DNA of 6,384 bases from Gammaproteobacteria bacterium (GCA_024638345.1 JAHEKL010000169.1:1-6384), one strand, 5' to 3'; counted from the stretch's first letter, positions 1 through 5,670 are shown. A program made the numbers and translations. Notes: generated by a model not told the origin, from the letters alone.

Positions 1-210
1 GGTGAGGATGGCCGGTTGGGCGTTGGAGGTGAGGACCAGCTGCGACTCCGGTCCCTCCCACATCAGCCGTGACAACTCGAAACCCAGGACCTCGTCCGCG
101 CGTCGGAAGGTCTCCGCGGCTGTCGGGAAGGCGCTGGCCAGTTCTCGCCCCATCCCCAGGTACTGAGAACCCTGCCCCGGAAAGAGCAAGGCGGTCGAAG
201 CGGAGGTCAC
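1..210 (-). CDS. fabD: Malonyl-CoA:ACP transacylase, N-terminal part (cut by window edge)
   Basis: FabD moves the malonyl group from CoA to acyl carrier protein and so supplies the extender unit for cytosolic type II fatty-acid synthesis. Only the first 70 codons are present and the frame is open to position 1. The translation starts VTSASTALLFPGQGSQ, followed by YLGMG and, near residues 53-70, EGPESQLVLTSNAQPAILT. These match the FabD N-terminal signature FPGQGSQ..GMG and the downstream eGP...L..T.naQPAi block. The catalytic GHSLGE serine motif would lie beyond the edge. The start is GTG at 210-208, and its last two bases plus the next base form the plsX stop (GTGA overlap at 210-207), which suggests translational coupling. 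A purine-rich Shine-Dalgarno region sits just upstream. The fragment is short, but the motif match leaves little doubt about the family. Confidence 0.93.
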   Translation of the reverse strand, partial: MTSASTALLFPGQGSQYLGMGRELASAFPTAAETFRRADEVLGFELSRLMWEGPESQLVLTSNAQPAILT

Positions 211-1208
211 GCTCCCCTCTGCCGCGAATCCTCGGCGTCCTCCGCGAGCTCTCTGGCAATGTGGCCCACCATGTCCAACCGGACCGCCTGCACGGCTACG
301 CTGATCGCGTTCTGAACCGCCCGGGGAGGTGAATGACCGTGGCAGATGATCGACACACCGTTCACTCCGAGGAGAGGTGCTCCCCCGTACTCGGTGTAGT
401 CGAGCACACGAAAGACCTCTTTCAAGTCCTTCGGTCGGCCCTCCCGCTCCATTTCCTTGGTCAGTAGACCGATGATGAACTCCGCCACCGACTCGTAGAA
501 CTTCAGGAGGACATTGCCCACGAACCCGTCGCAAACGAGCACGTCGCAGGCGCCATCGATGATGTCCCTACCCTCGATGTTTCCGACGAACGTGAGGTTG
601 CTCTGCTCGAGGAGCGCATACGCCTCGAGGGACAGCTCGTCTCCCTTGCCGGGCTCTTCGCCGATGTTCAGCAGGCCGACCCTCGGCTGTTCGATCCCCA
701 TCAGGTCCTGGGCATAGATCGTTCCCAGGTGAGCGAACTCGAGCAAGTGATGGGGCTTGCAGTCGACGTTGGCCCCTGCGTCGAGCATCAGGGTCGGTCG
801 GCCGGCCGTGGGCAAGAGCGTTCCGATCGCGGGGCGCGCCACTCCCGGAAGAGGACGAAGCAGGATCAGCGAAGCGGCCATGACCGCGCCGGTGGAGCCG
901 GCGCTGACGAACGCGTCGACCTGACCTTCCTTGTGGAGACGGATTCCAGTGACGATGGACGAGTCGGGTCGACGTCGAACGGCCTGGACCGGAGAGTCGG
1001 CGGGAAGGATGCGCTCCGGCGCGTGGACGACCTCGATGCGCTGCCGTGCGCCGGGTTCGACGTCCGAAAGCCCGGCTTCGATGGCTTCCCGGTCACCGAT
1101 GAGGACGAGCGTGAAGTCGTCCGGGTGGCCGTCCAAAGCCAGGATCGCCCCGGCGATCTCGCTGGCCGGCGCCTCGTCCGTGCCCAGGCAATCGAGGGCG
1201 ATGCGCAC
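207..1208 (-). CDS. plsX: Phosphate acyltransferase PlsX
   Basis: PlsX converts acyl-ACP and phosphate to acyl-phosphate, the acyl donor for PlsY in the first step of phospholipid synthesis; it is a peripheral membrane enzyme. The 333 residues match the usual family length. Visible family blocks are MRIALD at 1-6, VSAGSTGAVMA at 101-111, RPAIGT at 125-130, LDAGANVD at 142-149, VGLLNIGEE..KG at 177-189, FVGNIEGRDI at 207-216, DVLVCDGFVGNVLLK at 222-236 and EYGGAPLLGVNG at 273-284, with HGHS near 290. The N-terminal motif usually reads DAMGGD..P; here it is DCLGTDEAP, a mild departure. The start is GTG at 1208, supported by GGGGA eight bases upstream and by the conserved MRIALD. It lies 14 bases after rpmF and overlaps fabD by four bases. 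The last 15 or so residues are charged and probably unstructured. Confidence 0.96.
   Translation of the reverse strand: MRIALDCLGTDEAPASEIAGAILALDGHPDDFTLVLIGDREAIEAGLSDVEPGARQRIEVVHAPERILPADSPVQAVRRRPDSSIVTGIRLHKEGQVDAFVSAGSTGAVMAASLILLRPLPGVARPAIGTLLPTAGRPTLMLDAGANVDCKPHHLLEFAHLGTIYAQDLMGIEQPRVGLLNIGEEPGKGDELSLEAYALLEQSNLTFVGNIEGRDIIDGACDVLVCDGFVGNVLLKFYESVAEFIIGLLTKEMEREGRPKDLKEVFRVLDYTEYGGAPLLGVNGVSIICHGHSPPRAVQNAISVAVQAVRLDMVGHIARELAEDAEDSRQRGA
211..220 (-). promoter_or_regulatory. Ribosome binding site for fabD inside the plsX 3' end
   Basis: On the minus strand the bases before the GTG at 210 read AGAGGGGAGC, with AGAGG five bases from the start. This purine run lies inside the last codons of plsX. 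It is the main reason for choosing the GTG at 210 as the fabD start, and it fits coupled translation of plsX and fabD. Confidence 0.65.
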
Positions 1209-1222
1209 CGACCGTTTCCCCG

Positions 1223-1405
1223 TCAGTCGATCTCTACCTCGATGACCGCCTCGTCACGATAGAATCCACAGCCTGGACACACCCGATGCGGCTGCTTCGG
1301 GTCTCCGCAGCGCGGGCAGGTGTGCGTCGCCACCGGGCGAGCCTTGTAGTGGGTCCTGCGCTTTCGCTGCCGCTGCTTCGACGTTCGCTTCTTGGGTACC
1401 GCCAT
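1223..1405 (-). CDS. rpmF: 50S ribosomal protein L32
   Basis: L32 is a small protein of the large ribosomal subunit. This 60-residue protein begins MAVPKKRTSKQRQRKRR, the typical bL32 N-terminus, rich in Lys and Arg for rRNA contact. A zinc-ribbon core follows with C30-x2-C33 and C43-x2-C46 (CPRCG and CPGCG), so this is the zinc-binding (C+) form. The acidic tail EAVIEVEID closes the protein. The ATG at 1405-1403 has GAGGA five bases upstream (1415-1411). It sits 13 bases after the DUF177 gene and 14 bases before plsX, in the conserved yceD-rpmF-plsX order, so co-transcription is very likely. Nothing is missing from the family pattern. Confidence 0.97.
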   Translation of the reverse strand: MAVPKKRTSKQRQRKRRTHYKARPVATHTCPRCGDPKQPHRVCPGCGFYRDEAVIEVEID

Positions 1406-1418
1406 TTGAGTCCTCGCT

Positions 1419-1931
1419 TCATTCCTTGTTCAGAGCGCGTAGCGCGTCCCACCGGGAATCCGGCTCCGTCGTGACGCAGTGGCACTGCTCTTCGTTGAGA
1501 TTCGTTCCACAGTGCGGACAGAGCCCGCGACACTCCTCCTGGCACACCACGTACATCGGCGCCGCCAGTACCAGCTCTTCGCGGACCGCCTCGCCGATCT
1601 CGATCGCCTCCGAACCGGGCTCGATGTCACGAACGTCACCGTCGTCGTCCGACCCGAGTGGATCGTCGGCCGACCAGAGGAACTCCAGCTGCTTCTCGAA
1701 AGGCCGCTCGACCCGTTCGAGGCACCTTCGACACTCGTGAACGAGGGGCGCTTTCAGCTTCCCGACTGCCAGCACCTGCCCCGAAGCCGTGGTGGACAGC
1801 GTGAGGTCCACTTCAGCCGGTCCAGCGAATTCGAGTTCCGCACCCGCCCAGAGGGGGTCGTCCTCCGGGATCGACCGCTCCACCCGCATCGAGCCCTTGC
1901 GGCGCAATTCGGAGAGGCTGACCCTGAACAT
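1419..1931 (-). CDS. yceD: DUF177 / YceD family protein
   Basis: This is a 170-residue member of the DUF177 (YceD) family, found next to rpmF in most bacteria. Its exact role is unsettled; links to 23S rRNA accumulation have been reported for family members. The N-terminus MFRVSLSELRRKGS fits the family. A first cysteine pair, C67 and C70, lies in ECRRCLERVERPF. A long acidic stretch covers about 88-120. The C-terminal signature is CQEECRGLCPHCGTNLNEEQCHC at 130-152, with eight cysteines in total suggesting bound zinc. It ends in DSRWDALRALNKE, like the family's dpR...L..L tail. The ATG at 1931 has no clear Shine-Dalgarno sequence, but a promoter lies immediately upstream, so the mRNA may be nearly leaderless. 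It is the first gene of the rpmF-plsX-fabD operon. Confidence 0.92.
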   Translation of the reverse strand: MFRVSLSELRRKGSMRVERSIPEDDPLWAGAELEFAGPAEVDLTLSTTASGQVLAVGKLKAPLVHECRRCLERVERPFEKQLEFLWSADDPLGSDDDGDVRDIEPGSEAIEIGEAVREELVLAAPMYVVCQEECRGLCPHCGTNLNEEQCHCVTTEPDSRWDALRALNKE

Positions 1932-1940
1932 GGCCGGTCA

Positions 1941-1969
1941 AGACTACCCGGGAACTCGCTTGGTGTCAA
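1941..1969 (-). promoter_or_regulatory. Candidate sigma-70 promoter for yceD-rpmF-plsX-fabD
   Basis: On the minus strand a perfect -35 hexamer TTGACA (1969-1964) is followed by a 17-base spacer and TAGTCT (1946-1941), which keeps the three most important -10 bases (T1, A2, T6). Normal spacing would start transcription near 1934, only about three bases before the ATG at 1931. The 89-base gap (2020-1932) shows no convincing intrinsic terminator for ndk. It also holds GACACC twice, at 1986-1981 and 1967-1962, the second overlapping the -35; this could be an operator half-site pair or chance. Confidence 0.6.
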
Positions 1970-2020
1970 TGGATTTGGACGGTGTCGAACCCCGCCCGAA
2001 GAGAGGCCTGCGAGGTCGTC

Positions 2021-2440
2021 TCAGAGCGCCAGGAGATCGCTGGTCGAGAAGAAGAAGCCAATCTCGATCTCGGCATTCTCGTCGGAGTCCGAAGCGTGGA
2101 TCGCATTCCGCTCCTTGGACTCTGCGAATAGGGCCCGGACAGTGTCGGGTGCGGCCTCCGCGGGGTCGGTCGCTCCGATCGCCTCCCGCAGCCTAGGAAC
2201 GGCGTCATCGGCCTCGAGGACCATCGCCGCGACCGGGCCCGACGTCATGAACGAGACCAGGGACTGGAAGAAGGGGCGTTCACGATGCACGCCGTAGAAG
2301 CTCTCGGCTTGTCCGCGGTTCAAGCGGGTCATGCGGAGGGCGCGAATCGTGAAGCCCTCTCGCTCCAAATGGGCGACGATCGCTCCGGTCTTCTTCGATG
2401 CCACCGCATCGGGCTTCACGATCGCGAGAGTCAACGACAT
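2021..2440 (-). CDS. ndk: Nucleoside diphosphate kinase
   Basis: Ndk transfers the gamma-phosphate between nucleoside tri- and diphosphates through a phosphohistidine and balances NTP and dNTP pools in the cytosol. The 139 residues match the family length. MSLTLAIVKPDAV at 1-13 is the conserved first strand with K9. REAIGATDP at 85-93 is the usual R..mGaT.P block, and NAIHASDSDENAEIEIGFFF at 112-131 carries the active-site H115 in the N.iH.SDS signature. Two family positions are altered: the usual GT(I/L)R loop reads DTVR (99-102), and HGSDS reads HASDS. The ATG at 2440 has GGAG ten bases upstream (2454-2451). It follows the CBS-protein gene by 37 bases and is the last gene of the sucCD operon. 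Its placement suits exchange of the nucleotide made by succinyl-CoA synthetase. Confidence 0.97.
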   Translation of the reverse strand: MSLTLAIVKPDAVASKKTGAIVAHLEREGFTIRALRMTRLNRGQAESFYGVHRERPFFQSLVSFMTSGPVAAMVLEADDAVPRLREAIGATDPAEAAPDTVRALFAESKERNAIHASDSDENAEIEIGFFFSTSDLLAL

Positions 2441-2471
2441 CGTCCGCTTTCTCCGTATGGGTTCTCAACGA

Positions 2472-2486
2472 GCGCGCTCAGCGCGC
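2472..2486 (-). repeat. Perfect 6-bp inverted repeat around the CBS-protein stop codon
   Basis: GCGCGC (2486-2481), then the stop codon TGA, then GCGCGC (2477-2472) form a perfect hairpin whose three-base loop is the stop codon itself. The following bases also give the ten-base palindrome GAGCGCGCTC (2479-2470). There is no T-run after it, so it does not look like a normal intrinsic terminator. GC-rich coding ends can produce such repeats by chance. Confidence 0.4.
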
Positions 2487-3353
2487 GCCGAGCACTGCCT
2501 TCAAAACGGCATCCCTCGTGAGTACGCCCACGATCTCCCCTTCTCGAACGACCGGGAGCTGACTGACGTCGCGATTGGCCATCACCTTCGCCGCATCCAG
2601 GAGATCCTGATCCTCCGATACGCACATGACGGTTCGACTCATCACGTCTCGTGCCTTCGCGAGGGACGACCGGTCCGCGTCCTGTCGGACGCCGAGCTGC
2701 TCCAGAGCGTGTCGGAGCGCCTCGCCCCCTGTGATTACGCCGAGCACCTGCAGGTCCTCTCCCACGACCGGCAACGATCGCAGCTCCCGACGGGCCATGA
2801 GCTCGAGCACCTCGTCCAGCGGGGTGTCCGGAAACACCCGGTACTGGAGCGGAGTCAGTACGTGAACGACCCGAAGGCGCTCCGCCAGATCCAGGTCCAT
2901 GAGAGCCGCGATCGAGTATATGTCCTCCGAGGAGGCCGCCGCGAGAAGCGCCGAGTGAACCGCCGGATCGCGAAGAGCCCGGACGAGGTTCTCGATCGCG
3001 CCGGTTCCGAAGGCCGCCGCCCGGGGGAGCCGAAGCACCAGAATCGCCGTGGGACCTTCTCCCCCGTCCGGGTCCTCGGCTTCCCCCGGGATCGGTTCCG
3101 GGGCCACTCCGAGTGCGGCCCACGGCTCGTCCTCCTCTCCACCCCTCAGGTTGAAGACGAGCACCTGCCTCGACACGCGGCGGGCCACACCGCCCTCACC
3201 GGCCCGAAGACGGGCGACCAGAGACACGCCGTCCGAAACCCCCCGACCTGCGCCTGCGTCGTGGGGAAGCAGCTGCAGCAATCCCTCGGCTACCGAGCCG
3301 ACGTTCATGGGGATGTGAATCCGTTCCCCCGTCAGGAGCTCTGCGAGTCGCAT
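2478..3353 (-). CDS. Degenerate PTS-EIIA-like domain fused to a CBS domain pair
   Basis: This 291-residue protein has no recognised gene name. Residues 1-155 resemble a diverged PTS EIIA type-2 fold: MRLAELLTGERIHIPM recalls the family's lL..e.I opening, AALGVAPEPI and AILVLRLP fit its core strands, and ENLVRALRDPAVHSALLAAASSED fits its C-terminal helices. The usual GVAiPH phosphoacceptor motif is not present; the nearest match is EGGVARRVSR at 53-62 with no histidine. Two CBS motifs follow, about 161-216 (VLTPLQYRVFPDTPLDEVLELM, then LPVV and VLGVITG) and 233-288 (ARDVMSRTVMCVSEDQ, then LPVV and IVGVLTRD). CBS pairs commonly bind AMP, ADP or ATP. There is no membrane segment, so it is probably cytosolic. 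It lies between sucD (41-base gap) and ndk (37-base gap), so an energy-sensing role is plausible but inferred. The ATG at 3353 lacks a clear Shine-Dalgarno; a later ATG at residue 16 is possible. CBS assignment is firm, EIIA-like moderate. Confidence 0.85.
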   Translation of the reverse strand: MRLAELLTGERIHIPMNVGSVAEGLLQLLPHDAGAGRGVSDGVSLVARLRAGEGGVARRVSRQVLVFNLRGGEEDEPWAALGVAPEPIPGEAEDPDGGEGPTAILVLRLPRAAAFGTGAIENLVRALRDPAVHSALLAAASSEDIYSIAALMDLDLAERLRVVHVLTPLQYRVFPDTPLDEVLELMARRELRSLPVVGEDLQVLGVITGGEALRHALEQLGVRQDADRSSLAKARDVMSRTVMCVSEDQDLLDAAKVMANRDVSQLPVVREGEIVGVLTRDAVLKAVLGAR

Positions 3354-3369
3354 GATCCGGGATCGGCCC

Positions 3370-3394
3370 GACCGAGGGCGCTCGGTCTCGACCG
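3370..3394 (-). promoter_or_regulatory. Overlapping alternative hairpins between sucD and the CBS gene
   Basis: Directly after the sucD stop, the minus strand reads CGGTC-GA-GACCG (3394-3383), and the same GACCG also begins a perfect 7-bp stem GACCGAG-CGCC-CTCGGTC (3387-3370). The two pairings share 3387-3383, so they exclude each other; the second is longer and has a proper four-base loop. No T-run follows. It may stabilise or process the sucCD transcript or attenuate downstream genes. That function is inference. Confidence 0.45.
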
Positions 3395-4282
3395 TTAGAT
3401 CCCCAAGCTCTCCTTGATCAGGTCAGTGATCTCGACCGGGCGAGTGGCCACGGCGACCCCGTTGTCCTTGAAGCTGCGGATCTTCTCCTCGGCCGTGCCC
3501 GACGATCCGGATATGATGGCTCCGGCGTGGCCCATCCTCCGGCCAGGGGGCGCCGTCTGACCGGCGATGAAGCCGACGACCGGCTTCCCGAGGTTCTCCT
3601 TCGCCCAGGTCGCGGCTTCCTGTTCGTCCGTCCCGCCGATCTCGCCGATCATCACGATGGCCTCCGTATCCCGGTCGTCCCGGAACGCCGACAGACAGTC
3701 GATGAAGTTCGTGCCGATGATCGGGTCCCCGCCGATCCCGATGCACGTTGTCTGGCCGATCCCGGCCCTGGTCAGCTGATCGACCGCCTCGTACGTGAGC
3801 GTTCCCGACCGGGAGACCACTCCCACCGGTCCGGGGGTGGTGATCTGGGCGGGAATGATCCCGACCTTCGCCTTTCCGGGAGAGATCAGACCGGGGCAGT
3901 TCGGTCCAAGGAGTCGGCTCCCGCGGTCCCGCACGAAGGCATTCGCCTTCGACATTTCGAGCACCGGGATACCTTCGGTGATCGCCACGATGAACGCGAT
4001 TCCCGCATCGGCCGCCTCCATGATGGCACCGGCGGCGAACGCTGGCGGAACGTAGATCACGGAAGTGTTGGCACCCGTCTCCTTTACCGCTCGATCCACG
4101 GTGTTGAAGATCGGAACGCGCCCGCCGTTCTCGATCTCGAAGACCTGCCCCCCTTTCCCCGGAGTGACACCCGCGACGACCCGGGTGCCGGACTCGGCCA
4201 TCTGCAGGGTATGGAACGAGCCGTCACGACCGGTGATGCCCTGAACGACGAGACGAGTCTCGGTGTCGATGAAGACGGCCAT
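3395..4282 (-). CDS. sucD: Succinyl-CoA synthetase, alpha subunit
   Basis: With SucC this subunit interconverts succinyl-CoA, NDP and phosphate with succinate, CoA and NTP in the TCA cycle. The 295 residues are close to the standard length. The N-terminal CoA-binding Rossmann domain shows VQGITGRDGSFH (13-24) and GVTPGKGG (38-45). LLGPNCPGLISPGK (124-137), VVSRSGTLTYE (155-165) and GIGGDPIIGT (182-191) are classic family blocks. MIGEIGG (211-217) and RRMGHAGAIISG (248-259) supply the conserved glutamate and the phosphorylated histidine, H252. The ATG at 4282 begins three bases after the sucC stop and has a perfect GGAGG eight bases upstream, inside sucC. Both facts indicate tightly coupled expression, as expected for a complex with paired subunits. 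No motif is missing. Confidence 0.98.
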   Translation of the reverse strand: MAVFIDTETRLVVQGITGRDGSFHTLQMAESGTRVVAGVTPGKGGQVFEIENGGRVPIFNTVDRAVKETGANTSVIYVPPAFAAGAIMEAADAGIAFIVAITEGIPVLEMSKANAFVRDRGSRLLGPNCPGLISPGKAKVGIIPAQITTPGPVGVVSRSGTLTYEAVDQLTRAGIGQTTCIGIGGDPIIGTNFIDCLSAFRDDRDTEAIVMIGEIGGTDEQEAATWAKENLGKPVVGFIAGQTAPPGRRMGHAGAIISGSSGTAEEKIRSFKDNGVAVATRPVEITDLIKESLGI

Positions 4283-4285
4283 CCG

Positions 4286-5422
4286 CTAGGCCTCCGCCGC
4301 GAGTTGGACCGCCCGCTCGACCACTTCGTCCATCGAGGTGAACGCCGAGAACCCGGCCTGGTTCAGGATCTCCATCGCCTCGGTCTCGTTGGTCCCGGTG
4401 AGCCGGATCACGATGGGTGGATCGATACGGGTCGTTCGAGTCGCCTCGACGATCCCTCTCGCAACATCGTCACAGCGGGTGATGCCTCCAAAGATGTTGA
4501 ACAGGATCGCCTTCACGTTCGGATCCGAAGCGATGATCTCGAGCGCCGCCACCACCTTGTCGGGGTTCGAGGAACCGCCGATGTCCAGGAAGTTGGCCGG
4601 CTCGCCCCCGTAGTATTTGACGAGGTCCATCGTGGCCATGGCCAGACCTGCGCCGTTTACACAGCACCCTACATCTCCATCCAGCTTCACGAACGAGAGG
4701 TCCGCCTCTCTCGCCTTCGTCTCGGACGCTGGCTCCGCGCCGACGTCCCGGAGGGTCTCCAGGGCGGGCAGACCCCGAAGCCCGCTGTCGTCGATACTCA
4801 CCTTTGCGTCGATCGCCTTGACCTCGCCGTCCGCCGTCACGATGAGCGGGTTGATCTCGGCCATCGAGCAGGAGTTCGCCGTGAACGCACGGTAGAGGAG
4901 CGTGACGATTCGGGTGGCCTGCTTCGCCAGCTTCGGATCCGAGTAGAGGAAGTCCGCCAGGCGATAGGCTTGATGCCGGAGGAGGCCGTACCGCGGGTCT
5001 ACGTGCAGTCGCAGGATCGCGTCCGGGTTCGTCGCGGCCACCTCCTCGATGTCGATCCCTCCCTCCGGGGAGACCATGAACACCGGAGACTGAGTTCGCC
5101 GATCGACGAGCACTCCCACGTAGGCCTCCGAGGCGATCTCCTCCGCCGCAGTGACCAACACCTTTCCTACGGTCAGCCCCTTGATCTCCATACCGAGGAT
5201 GTTGGAGGCGTGCTCGCGGGCCTCATCCGCGTGGGTCGCGAGCTTCACGCCACCCGCCTTGCCCCGGCCGCCCGCGTGCACCTGAGCCTTCACGACGACA
5301 GTTCCACCCAGCTCTTGGGCGATCCGGGCCGCCTCGTCGGGCGTCGTAGCCACTTCCCCTGCAGGTACGGGAATCCCGACCGCACGAAACAGCTCCTTCG
5401 CCTGGTACTCGTGGATATCCAT
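4286..5422 (-). CDS. sucC: Succinyl-CoA synthetase, beta subunit
   Basis: SucC carries the ATP-grasp nucleotide site and the succinate site of succinyl-CoA synthetase. Starting at ATG 5422 gives 378 residues beginning MDIHEYQAKELF, the canonical N-terminus. The open frame continues 11 codons to a TTG at 5455, but that extension (up to GERM) is not conserved in the family, so I use the ATG. The ATP-grasp glycine loop is VVKAQVHAGGRGKAGGVK (43-60). EINPL (189-193) and AIDAKVSIDD (203-212) provide the metal ligands N191 and D205. The C-terminal ligase domain has GCCVNGAGLAMATMD (252-266), GGEPANFLDIGG (272-283), ILFNIFGGITRCD (306-318) and RLTGTNE (340-346). Nucleotide preference (ATP or GTP) cannot be read safely here. 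No strong Shine-Dalgarno is near the ATG (GGAG is 14 bases away). It is the first gene of the operon with sucD. Confidence 0.98.
   Translation of the reverse strand: MDIHEYQAKELFRAVGIPVPAGEVATTPDEAARIAQELGGTVVVKAQVHAGGRGKAGGVKLATHADEAREHASNILGMEIKGLTVGKVLVTAAEEIASEAYVGVLVDRRTQSPVFMVSPEGGIDIEEVAATNPDAILRLHVDPRYGLLRHQAYRLADFLYSDPKLAKQATRIVTLLYRAFTANSCSMAEINPLIVTADGEVKAIDAKVSIDDSGLRGLPALETLRDVGAEPASETKAREADLSFVKLDGDVGCCVNGAGLAMATMDLVKYYGGEPANFLDIGGSSNPDKVVAALEIIASDPNVKAILFNIFGGITRCDDVARGIVEATRTTRIDPPIVIRLTGTNETEAMEILNQAGFSAFTSMDEVVERAVQLAAEA
4291..4295 (-). promoter_or_regulatory. Shine-Dalgarno of sucD inside the sucC end
   Basis: GGAGG at 4295-4291 lies eight bases before the sucD ATG (4282) and overlaps the last sense codons of sucC. 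It fixes the sucD start and implies that the sucC and sucD translation levels are linked. Confidence 0.8.
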
Positions 5423-5479
5423 CCGCTCGCCGCCGACTCCGATCGATTGGGCCAAGTCCGTGGGGAGCCTCCGCCCCGC

Positions 5480-5492
5480 CGGACACTGTCCG
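5480..5492. repeat. 13-bp palindrome upstream of sucC
   Basis: CGGACACTGTCCG is a perfect dyad: 6-bp arms around one central base. On the minus strand CGGACA occurs again at 5516-5511, and CGGACT at 5460-5455, so the 60 bases before sucC hold several copies of the half-site. It could be a regulator operator or a leader hairpin; no regulator is named. Confidence 0.4.
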
Positions 5493-5529
5493 CTGCTGTG
5501 ATCCCGCCCATGTCCGGGGAACGCACGAA

Positions 5530-5568
5530 CCCCCGGGGCAGGTAGTGACTACCCACCGAACCCGGGGG
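5530..5568. repeat. Nested inverted repeat between UPF0182 and sucC
   Basis: Outer arms CCCCCGGG (5530-5537) and CCCGGGGG (5561-5568) pair perfectly over 8 bp, and inside them GGTAGT-G-ACTACC (5541-5553) is a second perfect dyad. As RNA on the minus strand this would fold into an 8-bp GC stem, an uneven internal loop (7 and 3 bases) and a 5-bp upper stem. Only two T residues follow (TTCGTG), so it is a poor intrinsic terminator for the UPF0182 gene. It could be an operator or a structured sucC leader. Confidence 0.5.
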
Positions 5569-5581
5569 AAAAGACCCGCGA

Positions 5582-5610
5582 AAGGTACCTCGGCATTCGA
5601 GGACGATCAA
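5582..5610 (-). promoter_or_regulatory. Candidate sigma-70 promoter for sucC-sucD-CBS-ndk
   Basis: On the minus strand TTGATC (5610-5605) and TACCTT (5587-5582) are separated by 17 bases. The -35 matches TTGACA at four positions, and the -10 keeps T1, A2 and T6. Transcription would start near 5575 and give a leader of about 150 bases that contains both inverted repeats. It lies in the 248-base gap between UPF0182 and sucC. I see no other gene in that gap and no better promoter closer to sucC. Confidence 0.4.
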
Positions 5611-5670
5611 GCGAGACGACCCCACACCGCGAGGACGGATTCCAACGCCATGTGGAGACGCTCTTCGGGG

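Noticed and set aside
1932..2020. Intrinsic terminator after ndk
   Set aside because: No GC stem followed by a T-run was found on the minus strand; Rho-dependent termination or read-through is more likely.
2431..3123. Gly/Arg/Ser-rich 230-codon minus-strand frame overlapping the CBS gene
   Set aside because: It is the wrong frame of the CBS-protein gene; its low-complexity composition comes from reading GC-rich codons out of phase.
2331..3398. A 355-codon plus-strand open frame opposite the CBS-protein gene and the ndk start
   Set aside because: Antisense to coding sequence with clear CBS and Ndk motifs; its translation has no domain features and an Arg/His-rich composition typical of antisense frames.
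5423..5455. Extending sucC upstream to the TTG at 5455
   Set aside because: The added 11 residues are not part of the conserved SucC N-terminus, whereas MDIHEYQAKELF at the ATG is canonical.
3527..5545. A 672-codon open frame on the plus strand opposite sucC and sucD
   Set aside because: It lies antisense to two unmistakable genes, is rich in Arg, Asp, Gly and His without any recognisable motif, and is the kind of long open antisense frame that GC-rich codon use creates.
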